Shown: positions 7,758 through 17,031, counted from the stretch's first letter. The stretch: 64,000 nt of DNA from Bacteroidales bacterium (GCA_017537965.1 JAFYJV010000029.1:1-64000); one strand, 5' to 3'. The notes: generated from the sequence alone by a model not told the origin. A program made the numbers and translations.

Positions 7758-8155
7758 GCTAGTGCGTGGCTTAGCTCTTCGGCAAAAGCGATCACGGAAG
7801 TTTTGATTTTCTGTTGTGTTTTTTGTGAAGGATGCCTTCTGCCGCAGACATATTGCGATAGTTGAACTTTATTAATGCCAGTAATGCTTGACAATCCTGA
7901 CAAAGTGAGGATGCCTTTATAATGTTGTAAAAATGCTGAAGCATCATAAACAAAACTGAAATCGGCTTCTACCATTTCTCCAGTCCGTTGAAAATGATCT
8001 TTGCTCATGGCTTCAAACAGGTTGATAAAATCAGCCTTTGCTTCTTCTGCGGTGCTTCCCTCTCCAAAGAAACCGAAGGGGAAGTCCTCTTCTGAATACA
8101 CAGAGTAGAATCCGTCTCTGCCGCATTCAATATGAGCTGTACATTTCTTCTTCAT
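7754..8155 (-). CDS. hicB: HicB-family antitoxin with C-terminal HTH
   Basis: A 133-residue antitoxin. The N-terminal half is the degenerate RNase-H-like HicB fold (GRDGFYSVYSEEDFPFGFFG, then STAEEAKADF). The C-terminal part is a helix-turn-helix (LSSITGINKVQLSQYVCG) that would bind the operon's promoter. It lies 18 bases downstream of hicA. HicB proteins block the HicA mRNA interferase and repress the pair. Confidence 0.88.
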   Translation of the reverse strand: MKKKCTAHIECGRDGFYSVYSEEDFPFGFFGEGSTAEEAKADFINLFEAMSKDHFQRTGEMVEADFSFVYDASAFLQHYKGILTLSGLSSITGINKVQLSQYVCGRRHPSQKTQQKIKTSVIAFAEELSHALA

Positions 8156-8173
8156 TATGATCAGTTTTAATAA

Positions 8174-8362
8174 TTATCTATTTCCCGCTGCTTTTAAGAT
8201 TTTGATCAATGTGCCGTTGGCAACTTCCCTGCTATGATGATGGCTCATGGCAAATAGTTTCTTGGTAATGGGGCTATACCAAAGGGGATGACCACTTTCG
8301 TCCTTGTTTGTGTTATAACAACCCATTTTTCTCAAAAGCTTTTCCAATTCTGAATATTTCAT
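8174..8362 (-). CDS. hicA: HicA-family mRNA interferase toxin
   Basis: A 62-residue protein with the dsRBD-like HicA fold: KYSELEKLLRKMGC at the start, a conserved region GHPLWYSP and the end SREVANGTLIKILKAAG. In classical HicA a histidine after GSH is catalytic; here the nearest equivalents are ESGHPLW and SHHHSRE. It is the first gene of the pair, in toxin-then-antitoxin order. Confidence 0.88.
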   Translation of the reverse strand: MKYSELEKLLRKMGCYNTNKDESGHPLWYSPITKKLFAMSHHHSREVANGTLIKILKAAGNR

Positions 8363-8374
8363 TGTTTATCGATG

Positions 8375-8405
8375 CAAAGATAATGCTTTCTTTTTAAAAA
8401 GCAAA
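8375..8405 (-). promoter_or_regulatory. hicAB promoter
   Basis: On the minus strand TTTG (8402-8405), 19 bases, then TATCTTTG (8375-8382): a textbook Bacteroidetes promoter, 12 bases before the hicA ATG. The leader is short, which leaves room for repression by the HicB HTH domain. Confidence 0.75.
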
Positions 8406-8485
8406 GTAATTGATGATTATTTTGCAAAGATAAATAATTTAATCAATAATATAAAAATGTAATAATAATTAAAATTGCTATAAAT

Positions 8486-8644
8486 CTACTTATATCGTTC
8501 CAATGATTTATTTATTTCCGTTTTCAATTCTTTTCTGAACGATTTGGGTTCCAACACCTCCAGTTCGAAACCTTCCCGAAGGATTTCTTGACGGAAGTCA
8601 AAGCTGTTTTCAAAGAGCAAAGATACGATAAATGAAAGCAATCG
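8486..8644 (-). pseudogene. C-terminal remnant of a WYL-domain regulator
   Basis: Read on the minus strand, an open stretch encodes FDFRQEILREGFELEVLEP followed by SFRKELKTEINKSLERYK and a stop. This is the typical end of WYL-domain transcriptional regulators (an LEP-SFRKEL motif, then an amphipathic helix). Nothing upstream continues the domain: the frame is closed by the stop codon of the T9SS protein gene at 8645. It is therefore a decayed fragment, probably the scar of an insertion or deletion. Such regulators often accompany defence or mobile genes. Confidence 0.6.
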
Positions 8645-9736
8645 TTATTTGGCGAGCATGCGATTGACAGTGCCTTTGCCAGTCACGATGGAGACGCAGT
8701 AAATGCCGTTCTTCCATGAATGGGTGTCAACACGAAGATCGTCTTGGGTCGCGGGAAGAGTGCAAATAGTCCGTCCCAAGGCATCCATGACATCGACCCG
8801 AAGAAGTCCGTCAGCCTCAACAGTGAAGTGGTCGCAGGCGGGATTGGGGAATAACTTGATCTCAGCCTCGTCTTCAACAATGCCTGCCGGATCAGTGGCC
8901 GTGACCCATAAAGTGGCCATGCGAGTCACACAATCGCAACTCACAGTGAACATGATATCCATCCAACAAAGGGTGCCTGGACTGATGTTTGGCGAGAGTG
9001 TTGCTGAGCAGGAACAATGCACGACCTGATTGGGTACAGTGGAGAATGAACTGTTGTTGAAGCCGTCTTCGGTAAACTGGATATCTGTGAAGAAGTCGGT
9101 GTAGGGAGTCATGTAAACAACCAAATCCTCAAACCCTGTGTTTTGGACCTCATATTCAAAGGTGATTCGGGATCCGGGATACATGACGGTGTCGAATTGG
9201 TAGGGAGTGACCTCAAGGTCATACTTGTTAACCATGTCCACGACAATGTCATCAATTGTAAGGTGGTATGCGCCTTCAGAGGCAATGGCGTGAATACCGA
9301 AATACTCGAAGTTGGAGGGCAGACTCTCCACATATTCGGTGAATTTCTCGTATGTCCCACTGCTTACCGTGGCAGAGAAAAACAAGGTGGTCATTTGCGA
9401 AGGATCAGCTTCGTGTCCAGCCCAGAACTCCACCTCGAATGTGCCGTCGGAAATGGCCCAAAAACTTGGTCGGTATTTCAAACTTGAGATGAAATACAAG
9501 GGCATGAACATCCATGAATCGTCTGCATCGGTGAAAGCGTACCAATTGCCGTTGTGAGGAGTGCGGTTATGGTCTTTTTCCATGTATCCGCAAAGCCATG
9601 ACTGGTCGTTGCAGACCCAGCCGATGGGTGAAGTCAAATCGTGGTTGGCATATTCAAACCCTTCAATGAAAACGCTGTCGGCGAAAGAAAAGGAAGTGAT
9701 CAGGCAGATGAGTAGCGTGAGGAACGATTTCTTCAT
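8645..9736 (-). CDS. T9SS-exported protein with choice-of-anchor/jelly-roll domain
   Basis: A 363-residue secreted protein. Residues 1-19 form a signal peptide (MKKSFLTLLICLITSFSFA). Residues 22-165 resemble the cleaved-adhesin / choice-of-anchor J beta-sandwich (IEGFEYANHDLTSPIGWVCN). A CARDB-like middle region follows, and the last 75 residues are a T9SS sorting domain (LFPNPACDHFTVEADG, NGIYCVSIVTGKGTVNRMLAK). It is expected to be exported through the outer membrane and either anchored or released. No catalytic domain is visible; a carbohydrate- or protein-binding role is likely. A TATTTTTG element at 9757-9764 on this strand is a probable promoter. Confidence 0.82.
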   Translation of the reverse strand: MKKSFLTLLICLITSFSFADSVFIEGFEYANHDLTSPIGWVCNDQSWLCGYMEKDHNRTPHNGNWYAFTDADDSWMFMPLYFISSLKYRPSFWAISDGTFEVEFWAGHEADPSQMTTLFFSATVSSGTYEKFTEYVESLPSNFEYFGIHAIASEGAYHLTIDDIVVDMVNKYDLEVTPYQFDTVMYPGSRITFEYEVQNTGFEDLVVYMTPYTDFFTDIQFTEDGFNNSSFSTVPNQVVHCSCSATLSPNISPGTLCWMDIMFTVSCDCVTRMATLWVTATDPAGIVEDEAEIKLFPNPACDHFTVEADGLLRVDVMDALGRTICTLPATQDDLRVDTHSWKNGIYCVSIVTGKGTVNRMLAK

Positions 9737-9812
9737 TTTTCCATGGTTTTAAAGCGCAAAAATAGCAATAATCAAATAAATATCATTACATTTGCTCATT
9801 TATTGGAAGAAA

Positions 9813-10970
9813 ATGAACAAAGAGAGAAACATCGATAAACTGGCTGGGTACTTGATCAAATTGGGCGGTTTGGCCATCGTTGTGGCGTTGTGTTGGTATT
9901 TTAAGAACGTGCTGATTTACATTGCCGTAGCTTTCGTGGTGTCGTTGATTGGACGCCCGATCATGAAACTTTTTCGAAAAATCCATATCGGATCATTCCG
10001 CTTTCCCGATTGGCTGTCGGCGGTACTGACCATTGGGCTTATCATCGGTTTTTTGATTCTGATTATCACTCAACTGATCCCGATGGTGACGAATATCGTC
10101 CGCGATGCATCGGTGCTGAATGCCAAGACCTATCTGGAATCGAATCCCGTGGAGAAGCTTAACGAATGGCTGATTGGGCTGTTCCCGAACTTGGGCTCCG
10201 ACTTTGATTTGGTGGCCTTGATCATGGACAAGCTTCGCGAGTTGGTGAGCTTCAGCAATGTCTCGGGCATCGTGGGTTCGGTGGCGTCGATGGTCTCAAG
10301 TGCTTTTGTGGGGCTGTTTGCCGTGGTGTTCATCTCGTTCTTCTTCCTCAAGGATTCCGGATTGTTTGAACGGATCATTTGTGCATTGGTGCCAGATAGG
10401 ATCGAACAAACAATGAACACGACATTGAATGATATCAAGCAGCTTTTGTCACGCTATTTCGTAGGCTTGTTGCTGGAGATGCTGGGTGTCGCCTTGATTG
10501 ATTTTCTTGGCTTATGGCTTATCGCCCGATTGGATTTTGGCTATGCCATTGGAATCGCCTTCATCGCAGGTATTTTGAACGTGATTCCATATGTTGGACC
10601 GTTGATGGGGGAGGCCATCGGTGTGGTTTTGGGCATTGTCCTGAAGGTAGGCGTTGGCGCTGGCTTGAATGTGAATGTCTGGGTCTTCGCTCTGATCATC
10701 CTGGCTATCATGCTGACGGCGCAACTCATTGACAATTTCATCTATCAGCCGGTGATCTATTCCGCCAGTATCAAGGCGCATCCTTTGGAGATCTTTATTG
10801 TGCTGCTCATGGCAGGTCACATCGGAGGTGCCGTTGGTATGTTGGTCGCCATCCCTGCCTATACCGTGGTGCGTGTCATCGCCCTCCGTTTCTTCCACCG
10901 TTTCAAGCCGATACAACGGTTGGATCCGGATTTGAGCGAGGAGGATAAGATTATTGAGAACATTGATTGA
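9813..10970 (+). CDS. AI-2E family transporter (PF01594)
   Basis: A 385-residue inner-membrane protein with about eight hydrophobic segments and the family pattern: two N-terminal helices (GLAIVVALCWYFKNVLIYIA), a central segment, and the conserved GILNVIPYVGPLMGE motif near residue 255. Members export small molecules or ions (autoinducer-2 in TqsA, Na+/H+ in others), so the substrate cannot be predicted. ATG 9813 is chosen over the TTG at 9792, with GGAAGA just upstream. It is divergent from the T9SS protein gene. Confidence 0.88.
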   Translation: MNKERNIDKLAGYLIKLGGLAIVVALCWYFKNVLIYIAVAFVVSLIGRPIMKLFRKIHIGSFRFPDWLSAVLTIGLIIGFLILIITQLIPMVTNIVRDASVLNAKTYLESNPVEKLNEWLIGLFPNLGSDFDLVALIMDKLRELVSFSNVSGIVGSVASMVSSAFVGLFAVVFISFFFLKDSGLFERIICALVPDRIEQTMNTTLNDIKQLLSRYFVGLLLEMLGVALIDFLGLWLIARLDFGYAIGIAFIAGILNVIPYVGPLMGEAIGVVLGIVLKVGVGAGLNVNVWVFALIILAIMLTAQLIDNFIYQPVIYSASIKAHPLEIFIVLLMAGHIGGAVGMLVAIPAYTVVRVIALRFFHRFKPIQRLDPDLSEEDKIIENID

Positions 10971-11783
10971 GTGAGGAGTTAGGAGTTGTCCTCTACGTAA
11001 ACTGAATCTTACACCGGCAAACTTCGGTATTTCCTTGGTTTTTTTGATCGGTCTTGACCAACCTGACGCAATACGTCTGTTCGCCTGTCTGTTCCCTATG
11101 GAAATGAAGCTTGTCGCCTTGATGGGTTTCGGCCACGTACGCGATGTCGAAACGTTTGATCCGATGCTCTTTGTACCACGGGATGTCCCATAAATCGATC
11201 ACATGCTCAATGTATTTGATGGAGTTGACATGCCCATTGATGTCGATGTCGTGATAATAAACATCGATGGTGCGGACCAACTCGGCGTTTGGTCCCATCT
11301 TGACTCGGTCGCCTTTCTCAATAGGGCAGGGCTTGTCGGTCACGATGAACTGGTTGATGGCGCCATCGTCGATGGCGAAGATGTCGGCTGGCTGGCGCGT
11401 GTCGGTGTCGATCATGGCCCATACGGAACGGCCGTAGCCATACACTTTTCCGTTGTTCCCCTTGATGGCAAAATTACGTTGGGTGAAATAACGCATGGCG
11501 CCTTCGATCCAAGTCTCCACGTTGAAACGCTCGAGTTGTTCGGGCATCTCGTCCATCTCGATGGCCAGCCGCGACAGCACCCAGGCGCGGTGTATGCCCA
11601 ACAGGTGCTTCATGCCGAAGCCACGACCGGTAGCATGAAAATCGGCGGCGTTGAGCAGGTTGTTGCCCAGGTGTCCCAGGCAAAGATGTCCCGAGAAGTC
11701 GCAATGGAACGGCTCGGCAGTAAATTCGTATTTTCCAATCTTTTCCATGATAGTTGTCGTTTTTTACTCCTAACTCCTCACTC
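10969..11783. repeat. Perfect 18-bp inverted repeats flanking the thioesterase gene
   Basis: GAGTGAGGAGTTAGGAGT occupies 10969-10986, and its exact reverse complement occupies 11766-11783. Between them lies just one gene, the acyl-ACP thioesterase (10993-11748). The right copy runs into hydE and encodes its last residues (KKSGVRS). The same sequence family appears inside the GH97 gene (36310-36400). Confidence 0.85.
10993..11748 (-). CDS. Acyl-ACP thioesterase
   Basis: A 251-residue double-hotdog thioesterase (PF01643, FatA/FatB-like) that releases fatty acids from acyl carrier protein. Landmarks: a first hotdog with HLLGIHRAWVLSRLAIEMDE and YFTQRNFAI, and a second with YHDIDINGHVNSIKYIEHVI, which holds the catalytic Asp/Asn/His set of the family (D-x-N-x-H-V-N). 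It is the only gene between two perfect 18-bp inverted repeats and lies 21 bases downstream of hydE on the same strand. The role is in membrane lipid or short- to medium-chain acid production. Confidence 0.9.
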   Translation of the reverse strand: MEKIGKYEFTAEPFHCDFSGHLCLGHLGNNLLNAADFHATGRGFGMKHLLGIHRAWVLSRLAIEMDEMPEQLERFNVETWIEGAMRYFTQRNFAIKGNNGKVYGYGRSVWAMIDTDTRQPADIFAIDDGAINQFIVTDKPCPIEKGDRVKMGPNAELVRTIDVYYHDIDINGHVNSIKYIEHVIDLWDIPWYKEHRIKRFDIAYVAETHQGDKLHFHREQTGEQTYCVRLVKTDQKNQGNTEVCRCKIQFT

Positions 11784-12861
11784 CTGACTTCTTGCGGAAC
11801 GCAAGCGAGTCGCCCCATTCGTTATAGAGAACCCTATGCCCGATGGCGGCCAGTCTTACGTCCAGGCAGGTCTGGCACTGGTCGGGCTTGTCCTTCACGC
11901 AGGCCTTGTCGGGGTAAATGAGGTAGTTCTCCCGAAACTCGTTGGGTGTGAGATTCGGCATGATGACGTTGGCGCCTACGGCGATGGCTTTCTCGCGTCC
12001 CATCGGGTCGACGGTTTGGTTGGCGGTGGCTGCCACCATGTTGATCTCAGGCATCATCAGTCGTAGGATGGCGATCATCTTTAGGGTCAGTTCCATGCGT
12101 TCTTCGGCAGACGGGATCTGGTCTCGGTATTGCCACAATGGTGTGTCGGGGTGGGGGATGAAGGGCCCCATGCCCACCATGGCCACGTCTTTTTGGCGGA
12201 AGAACAGCAAGTCATCAGCAAGGTCATCATAGGTCTGGAAGGGGAGACCCACCATCACGCCGGTACCCGTCTGATAGCCCAACTTCAGCAGGGTGTCGAT
12301 GCAGTTCAACCGCGTTTTGAAGTCGTGCTTGGCGTCGTGCGGATGAATCTTGTAATAGAGCTCCTCGTTGGAGGCCTCGATCCTTAATAGATAGCGGTGT
12401 GCACCTGCTTCAAACCACTCTTTGTAAACATCCTCTGTTTGTTCACCTAACGATAGCGTGATGCCCAAACTTCCATTGTCAATCTTCTTGATTTCCTTGA
12501 CAAGATGAGTGATCTTATCTGTAAAAGCCTTATCACTGCGTTCGCCGCTTTGCAGGGCCACCGAGCCATAGCCCAAATCATGTGCCAGCTTGGCGCATTC
12601 AATCACTTCCTCATCTGAGAGTTGATACCTTGTGAAGTTCGGGTTCTTGCTTCTCACCCCGCAGTAGAGACACGACTTCGTGCAGATGTTGCTATACTCG
12701 ATCAAACCTCTTAAGTGCACATAGTTGTCGAGATGCTCCAGCTTCACCTGCAAGGCGCGCTCGAAAAGACGTTTCTTGTCATCGCCCTCCGAAGCAAGGA
12801 GGTTTTTGAGGTCCTCCTTGGTAAAGATAGTCTTGTTGAGGATTTCATCTAAAGACAACAT
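11770..12861 (-). CDS. hydE: [FeFe]-hydrogenase maturation radical SAM protein HydE
   Basis: A 363-residue radical SAM enzyme. The cluster motif C-x3-C-x2-C is CTKSCLYC near residue 60, and the HydE-type surroundings (SNICTKSCLYCGVRSKNPNF, YGSVALQSGERSD) are present. A C-terminal cysteine-rich tail (CVKDKPDQCQTC) may hold a second cluster. HydE helps build the dithiomethylamine/CO/CN ligands of the H-cluster, so the organism should make an [FeFe] hydrogenase. HydF, HydG and the hydrogenase are not in the window. The last residues are encoded by the repeat at 11766-11783. Confidence 0.92.
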   Translation of the reverse strand: MLSLDEILNKTIFTKEDLKNLLASEGDDKKRLFERALQVKLEHLDNYVHLRGLIEYSNICTKSCLYCGVRSKNPNFTRYQLSDEEVIECAKLAHDLGYGSVALQSGERSDKAFTDKITHLVKEIKKIDNGSLGITLSLGEQTEDVYKEWFEAGAHRYLLRIEASNEELYYKIHPHDAKHDFKTRLNCIDTLLKLGYQTGTGVMVGLPFQTYDDLADDLLFFRQKDVAMVGMGPFIPHPDTPLWQYRDQIPSAEERMELTLKMIAILRLMMPEINMVAATANQTVDPMGREKAIAVGANVIMPNLTPNEFRENYLIYPDKACVKDKPDQCQTCLDVRLAAIGHRVLYNEWGDSLAFRKKSGVRS

Positions 12862-12877
12862 ACCTTGAAATTTTCCG

Positions 12878-12885
12878 CAAAGGTA
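12878..12885 (-). promoter_or_regulatory. -7 element of the hydE promoter
   Basis: CAAAGGTA on the plus strand, TACCTTTG on the minus strand, 16 bases before the hydE ATG. It lies between hydE and the divergent C25 protease gene. Confidence 0.55.
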
Positions 12886-12945
12886 GGAATTCTAAAAATA
12901 TGTTTAACTTTACTGCCCGAAAAACTAGGAAAACACCATGTGCAA

Positions 12946-15900
12946 ATGAAAAAAGCATTGTTTCTTTTCATCTTAATAATTACGAGTTCATTATCTCAGG
13001 CCTGTTTCGGCCAGGACCACTTCACTATCTTGGAATCTGACAATAACCATGTGAGTTTGCATTTTGATCTGGGCGATTTTAGTATTGATACTATCCTATA
13101 CAACGGCGAAATAATGCATACTGTCACAACCAAAGGCATCATGGTTCCCAACGAATTCGGTCAGCCGGATCTGCCCACCTTCAACCGCTTTGTTGCCATT
13201 CCGCAAGGAGCGAATGCCGTTGTTGAGGTCAAGATGTCCAGAGACGAACTTATGTCGGGCGTCAACATAGCCCCTTCTATTGGCAGCCAATGTGAGAATG
13301 AGGCTGAGCGTGTTCTCTGCAAGGATAGTCTGATCTATTCCACTAACCGTTTTTTCCCTCTGGAATCTGTCCGTACTGACGCTCCGCAGACATGGCGAGG
13401 TGTCGATGTCATCCATCTGGGCCTGTGTCCCGTGCAATTCAATCCCGTGACAAAAGAGATCGCCATTCATAGGCAAATGGACATTGAAATCCGTTTCGAA
13501 GGTGGCAATGGGCATTTCGGCGACGACCGTCTGCGATCACCCTATTGGGATCCCATCTTGAGAAACAATCTCCTGAATTATGACCGTCTTTCGACCATCG
13601 ACTATGACGCTCGGATGCAGCAATGGTCCCAAACCCGATCGACAGGTTGCGAGTATCTCATCATGACTCCTGACGATGACGCATATTATGAGGCAGCACA
13701 GGAGCTGGCTGACTATCGCTTGCGTCAAGGGATCCTTACCAAGGTGATGCGTGTGACCGAGACTGGGGCTACCGATGCGATCACGTTGAGGCTTTGGTTT
13801 CATGAGATTTATCAATCGTGGGACATCCCCCCGGCGGCAGTGTGTATCATTGGAGAGAGTGGCAGTGACTTGCAGAGCTTTGTGCCTGGCTTCACGACTC
13901 CGCATCCTAAGGATGGAACCATCACCTCCGACAATCCCTTTGCCGATGTCAACGGAGACTATCTGCCTGATATCTGTTTCACCCGTCTCATCGCGCAAAA
14001 CGAATCGGAGTTGCCCATCTTCATAGGCAAACAAATTGAATACGAATACACTAAACCGGTAACGAATCCAAATTACTATGCTCGTCCGCTTACAGCTGCT
14101 GGTTGGCAAAACAGCATGTGGTTCCAGATATGCATTGCGACCATTAGCGGCTATTTGGCTCAGCATGGTAAGATGCCTTATCGAATCAATGAAATCTATT
14201 CCGGTAATCCTGGCCTGGATTGGTCAACGGCTCCAGGCACCAACGCGGTGGTATCGTATTTCGGTCCTGACGGAGTTGGTTACATTCCCGCTTCACCTGC
14301 TGAATTGGGCGGTTGGACAGGAGGCACTGCCAGTGATGTCATAAATGCGATCAATACGGGAACCTATCTCATTCAACACCGTGATCATGGCTGGAACAAT
14401 AAATGGTACCAACCCGAGATCTATGTCAGCGATTTTGGAGCCATCAACAACGAGATGATGTCATATCTTATCTCCGTCAACTGCCGAACGGGTATGTACG
14501 ATGAAAACACAACCTGTTTTACCGAGGCGCTTATGCGCATGACTCGCGATGGACATAATGCGGGCGTTGTGGGTGCCATCAGTCCTGCTGGACAGACCTA
14601 TTCCTTTGCCAACGACATCTACCTTTGGGGCGTTTGGGATTTGTTCTATCCAAGTTTTCTCCCGGAATACGGTCCCTTTGCCGACCATTCCGATTCATGG
14701 ATGCCTGCTTTTGCCAATGTTTCGGGAAAATATTTTCTTGCCACCAATGTCTTTCCGAGTACCAACGAAGAGATGTTGTCCACGACGTGCATTTCCTATC
14801 ATACCCATGGCGACGCCTTCCTTCGCATCTTCACGGAAGTCCCACAAGCCATTGACATGGAATGCGATGCCAATATCTCGTGTTTCAATCCTTTCCATAT
14901 TACAGCGACTAAGGGGGTGCAAATTGCTCTCACTTCAGTTGTCAATGGAGAGACTCGCATTCTTGCTACAGCCACAGCAACGGGTCAAGAACAAACCCTC
15001 ACCATCAATGAAATTGTCAGTTTGGGTCATGTCCACCTAACGCTAACAGGACAGAATCGTTTGCGTCATGAAGAGGATATCCCACTCGTTCCAATAGACG
15101 GGCCGTTTGTGGTTACTGAAAGCGTCAACGCCAACGATGTTGGATTGGCATTGAGCTATGACCAGCCGGTGCAGGCCAGGATCGTGGTATCCAATGTCGG
15201 AAATAGCGCATCTAGTGGAGGAATGGTCAACCTGACTTGTGAATCGGAACATGTATCCGTTACACAAGGCCAAGCCCAATTCCATTTTTTGCAGCCAGGT
15301 GCAAGTCAAATCATTGAGGATGCTTTCCATTTCGAACTTGACGATGCCATCGCCGATGGCAGTATCATTCCCATCACGGTCACCACCCATTTCGGCGACG
15401 AGAGTTACCCCAGTGTTTTTGACCTTCAAATCCTCTCGCCCAATATTACTGCAAATCTTATTGAAATTGACGATGGTTCGGGTAACGGCAACGGACTTCT
15501 CGATCCAGGTGAGTTTGCCACACTTGTTTTCAGAGTCGCCAACAGTGGTCATTTTCTGGCAACTCAGCCCAAGATTTCCTTGAATCACAATGAAGGATAC
15601 GTCAGGGTCATCACGGAAGAACAGACCTTGGAGGATTTGGGTATAGGTGAATCTACAGAGGTCTCTTTCGAGGTTTATGTGGAATACCTTGCCGGTGAAG
15701 TGCCGCAAGTCAACCTGACACTCCAGTCAGTTGTTAAGAACCTGAGGATCAATCAAGATATTTCCTGTACGATAGGGCTCGCGGTGGAGAGTTTTGAGCA
15801 AGGCGTTTTGAATCCTGAGTATTGGACCAACGATTCGATGCATCCTTGGCGGACGGTTAGCGATTACGTTTATGATGGCGACTACAGTATTAAGTCGGCT

Positions 15901-16437
15901 GTCATCGATCATGATGAGTCATCAAGCCTCACCTTTACCTATATGGCATACGAAGAGGGGACTATTTCATTCTACAGCATGGTGTCGTCCGAGCCGAATT
16001 ATGATTTCCTTATCTTTAGCATTGATAACATGGAAGAGGGAAATTGGTCTGGCGAGGAAGTTTGGGCGGAGCATAGTTACAACGTTGATCCCGGTCTGCA
16101 CACTTTCGTTTGGACATATTCCAAGGACTATTCCGTCGATGGCGGTCTTGACGCAGCTTGGGTTGACTACATTCATTTGCCGTTCCATCCTGACGAGACT
16201 GCTGAGCAGATGGACCTGCCGTTGACCCTGCAACCCAATCCTACCACTGGACAGGTCGGCGTCGTTCTGGAAGTGGAGGAGGAGTTCATGGTGCGGGTCT
16301 ATGATGAATTTGGCCGGCTGGTGCTGTCGGAGCAGAACGACAAGGTCTTTTCTTTGAAGGGCATGCCTTCGGGAATCTATCATGTCGTCGTCATCCAAAA
16401 CGGTCATCGTTGGAGCAGGAAGATTGTGAAGATTTAG
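12946..16437 (+). CDS. Gingipain-family cysteine protease (C25) with T9SS signal
   Basis: A 1163-residue secreted protease. The signal peptide is MKKALFLFILIITSSLSQA; ATG 12946 is chosen because the 27 upstream in-frame residues are not signal-like. Next come a propeptide-like region (to about residue 230) and the C25 catalytic domain (about 240-570). The catalytic pair is His481 (HRDHGW) and Cys513 (SVNCRTGMY), 32 residues apart, much as in RgpB. Ig-like/CARDB-like beta-domains follow, then a carbohydrate-binding-like segment and a T9SS sorting domain (LQPNPTTGQ to RKIVKI). Known members process extracellular proteins and other T9SS cargo. Specificity (Arg or Lys) cannot be judged here. Confidence 0.88.
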   Translation: MKKALFLFILIITSSLSQACFGQDHFTILESDNNHVSLHFDLGDFSIDTILYNGEIMHTVTTKGIMVPNEFGQPDLPTFNRFVAIPQGANAVVEVKMSRDELMSGVNIAPSIGSQCENEAERVLCKDSLIYSTNRFFPLESVRTDAPQTWRGVDVIHLGLCPVQFNPVTKEIAIHRQMDIEIRFEGGNGHFGDDRLRSPYWDPILRNNLLNYDRLSTIDYDARMQQWSQTRSTGCEYLIMTPDDDAYYEAAQELADYRLRQGILTKVMRVTETGATDAITLRLWFHEIYQSWDIPPAAVCIIGESGSDLQSFVPGFTTPHPKDGTITSDNPFADVNGDYLPDICFTRLIAQNESELPIFIGKQIEYEYTKPVTNPNYYARPLTAAGWQNSMWFQICIATISGYLAQHGKMPYRINEIYSGNPGLDWSTAPGTNAVVSYFGPDGVGYIPASPAELGGWTGGTASDVINAINTGTYLIQHRDHGWNNKWYQPEIYVSDFGAINNEMMSYLISVNCRTGMYDENTTCFTEALMRMTRDGHNAGVVGAISPAGQTYSFANDIYLWGVWDLFYPSFLPEYGPFADHSDSWMPAFANVSGKYFLATNVFPSTNEEMLSTTCISYHTHGDAFLRIFTEVPQAIDMECDANISCFNPFHITATKGVQIALTSVVNGETRILATATATGQEQTLTINEIVSLGHVHLTLTGQNRLRHEEDIPLVPIDGPFVVTESVNANDVGLALSYDQPVQARIVVSNVGNSASSGGMVNLTCESEHVSVTQGQAQFHFLQPGASQIIEDAFHFELDDAIADGSIIPITVTTHFGDESYPSVFDLQILSPNITANLIEIDDGSGNGNGLLDPGEFATLVFRVANSGHFLATQPKISLNHNEGYVRVITEEQTLEDLGIGESTEVSFEVYVEYLAGEVPQVNLTLQSVVKNLRINQDISCTIGLAVESFEQGVLNPEYWTNDSMHPWRTVSDYVYDGDYSIKSAVIDHDESSSLTFTYMAYEEGTISFYSMVSSEPNYDFLIFSIDNMEEGNWSGEEVWAEHSYNVDPGLHTFVWTYSKDYSVDGGLDAAWVDYIHLPFHPDETAEQMDLPLTLQPNPTTGQVGVVLEVEEEFMVRVYDEFGRLVLSEQNDKVFSLKGMPSGIYHVVVIQNGHRWSRKIVKI

Positions 16438-16448
16438 GCTTTTTCGAT

Positions 16449-16898
16449 TTATACTTTCATCAACTCTATTCCCAAGGTGTGCAGCGTTTCTTTGATTAGC
16501 GAAAGCCTTTCGGGACTGGGCTTCTTGATACCGTAGATATACTTAGATAAGAGGCTTTTGTTAATGCCCATTTGACGCGCGATTTCGGAAATATTAAGTT
16601 GTGGGAAGCGCTTGAAGATAGCAGCCACTTCGTTCTGCGCGTTAGGCTCTTCTGTGATGAAAAAACTGGTGATGTGAATGTCTTCATCCAACGCTTTCCA
16701 ACGCAAAGCTGTTCCGTGGTGTGTGATGATAAAAGCGTTCCGTTCTTCTTCCGAAGCTTCCTTCAAAATGGGGAAAGCCTCCAAAGGACGACTATATGCT
16801 TTGTCTTTATTCGACAGCATATAGATCCTTTCGTTTTCAAACCAGACTCTTTTGATGGTTTCTGTCTTGTCTGGCGTTAGTCGTAATGTTGGTTCCAT
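16449..16898 (-). CDS. DUF2442 protein with C-terminal XRE-type HTH
   Basis: A 149-residue protein. The N-terminal 80 residues match DUF2442 (VWFENERIYMLSNKDKAYSRPLEAFPIL, a small beta-rich domain). The C-terminal 60 form a helix-turn-helix (ISEIARQMGINKSLLSKYIYG). DUF2442 proteins are usually antitoxin-like partners of DUF4160 or RelE-type genes; no partner toxin is encoded next to it. It is convergent with the C25 protease gene, with only 11 bases between stops. Confidence 0.75.
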   Translation of the reverse strand: MEPTLRLTPDKTETIKRVWFENERIYMLSNKDKAYSRPLEAFPILKEASEEERNAFIITHHGTALRWKALDEDIHITSFFITEEPNAQNEVAAIFKRFPQLNISEIARQMGINKSLLSKYIYGIKKPSPERLSLIKETLHTLGIELMKV

Positions 16899-17031
16899 GT
16901 TTCGACGATTTCTGCCTTGTATGTAAAAGCAAAGATAGGGATAAAATTTTATCCCTGCAATAATTTTTTCAACTTTTTTTGTTTACCCTTGTTCGCAATG
17001 GCTAAAAATGTCTGTATATCAAAAAAAAGCC

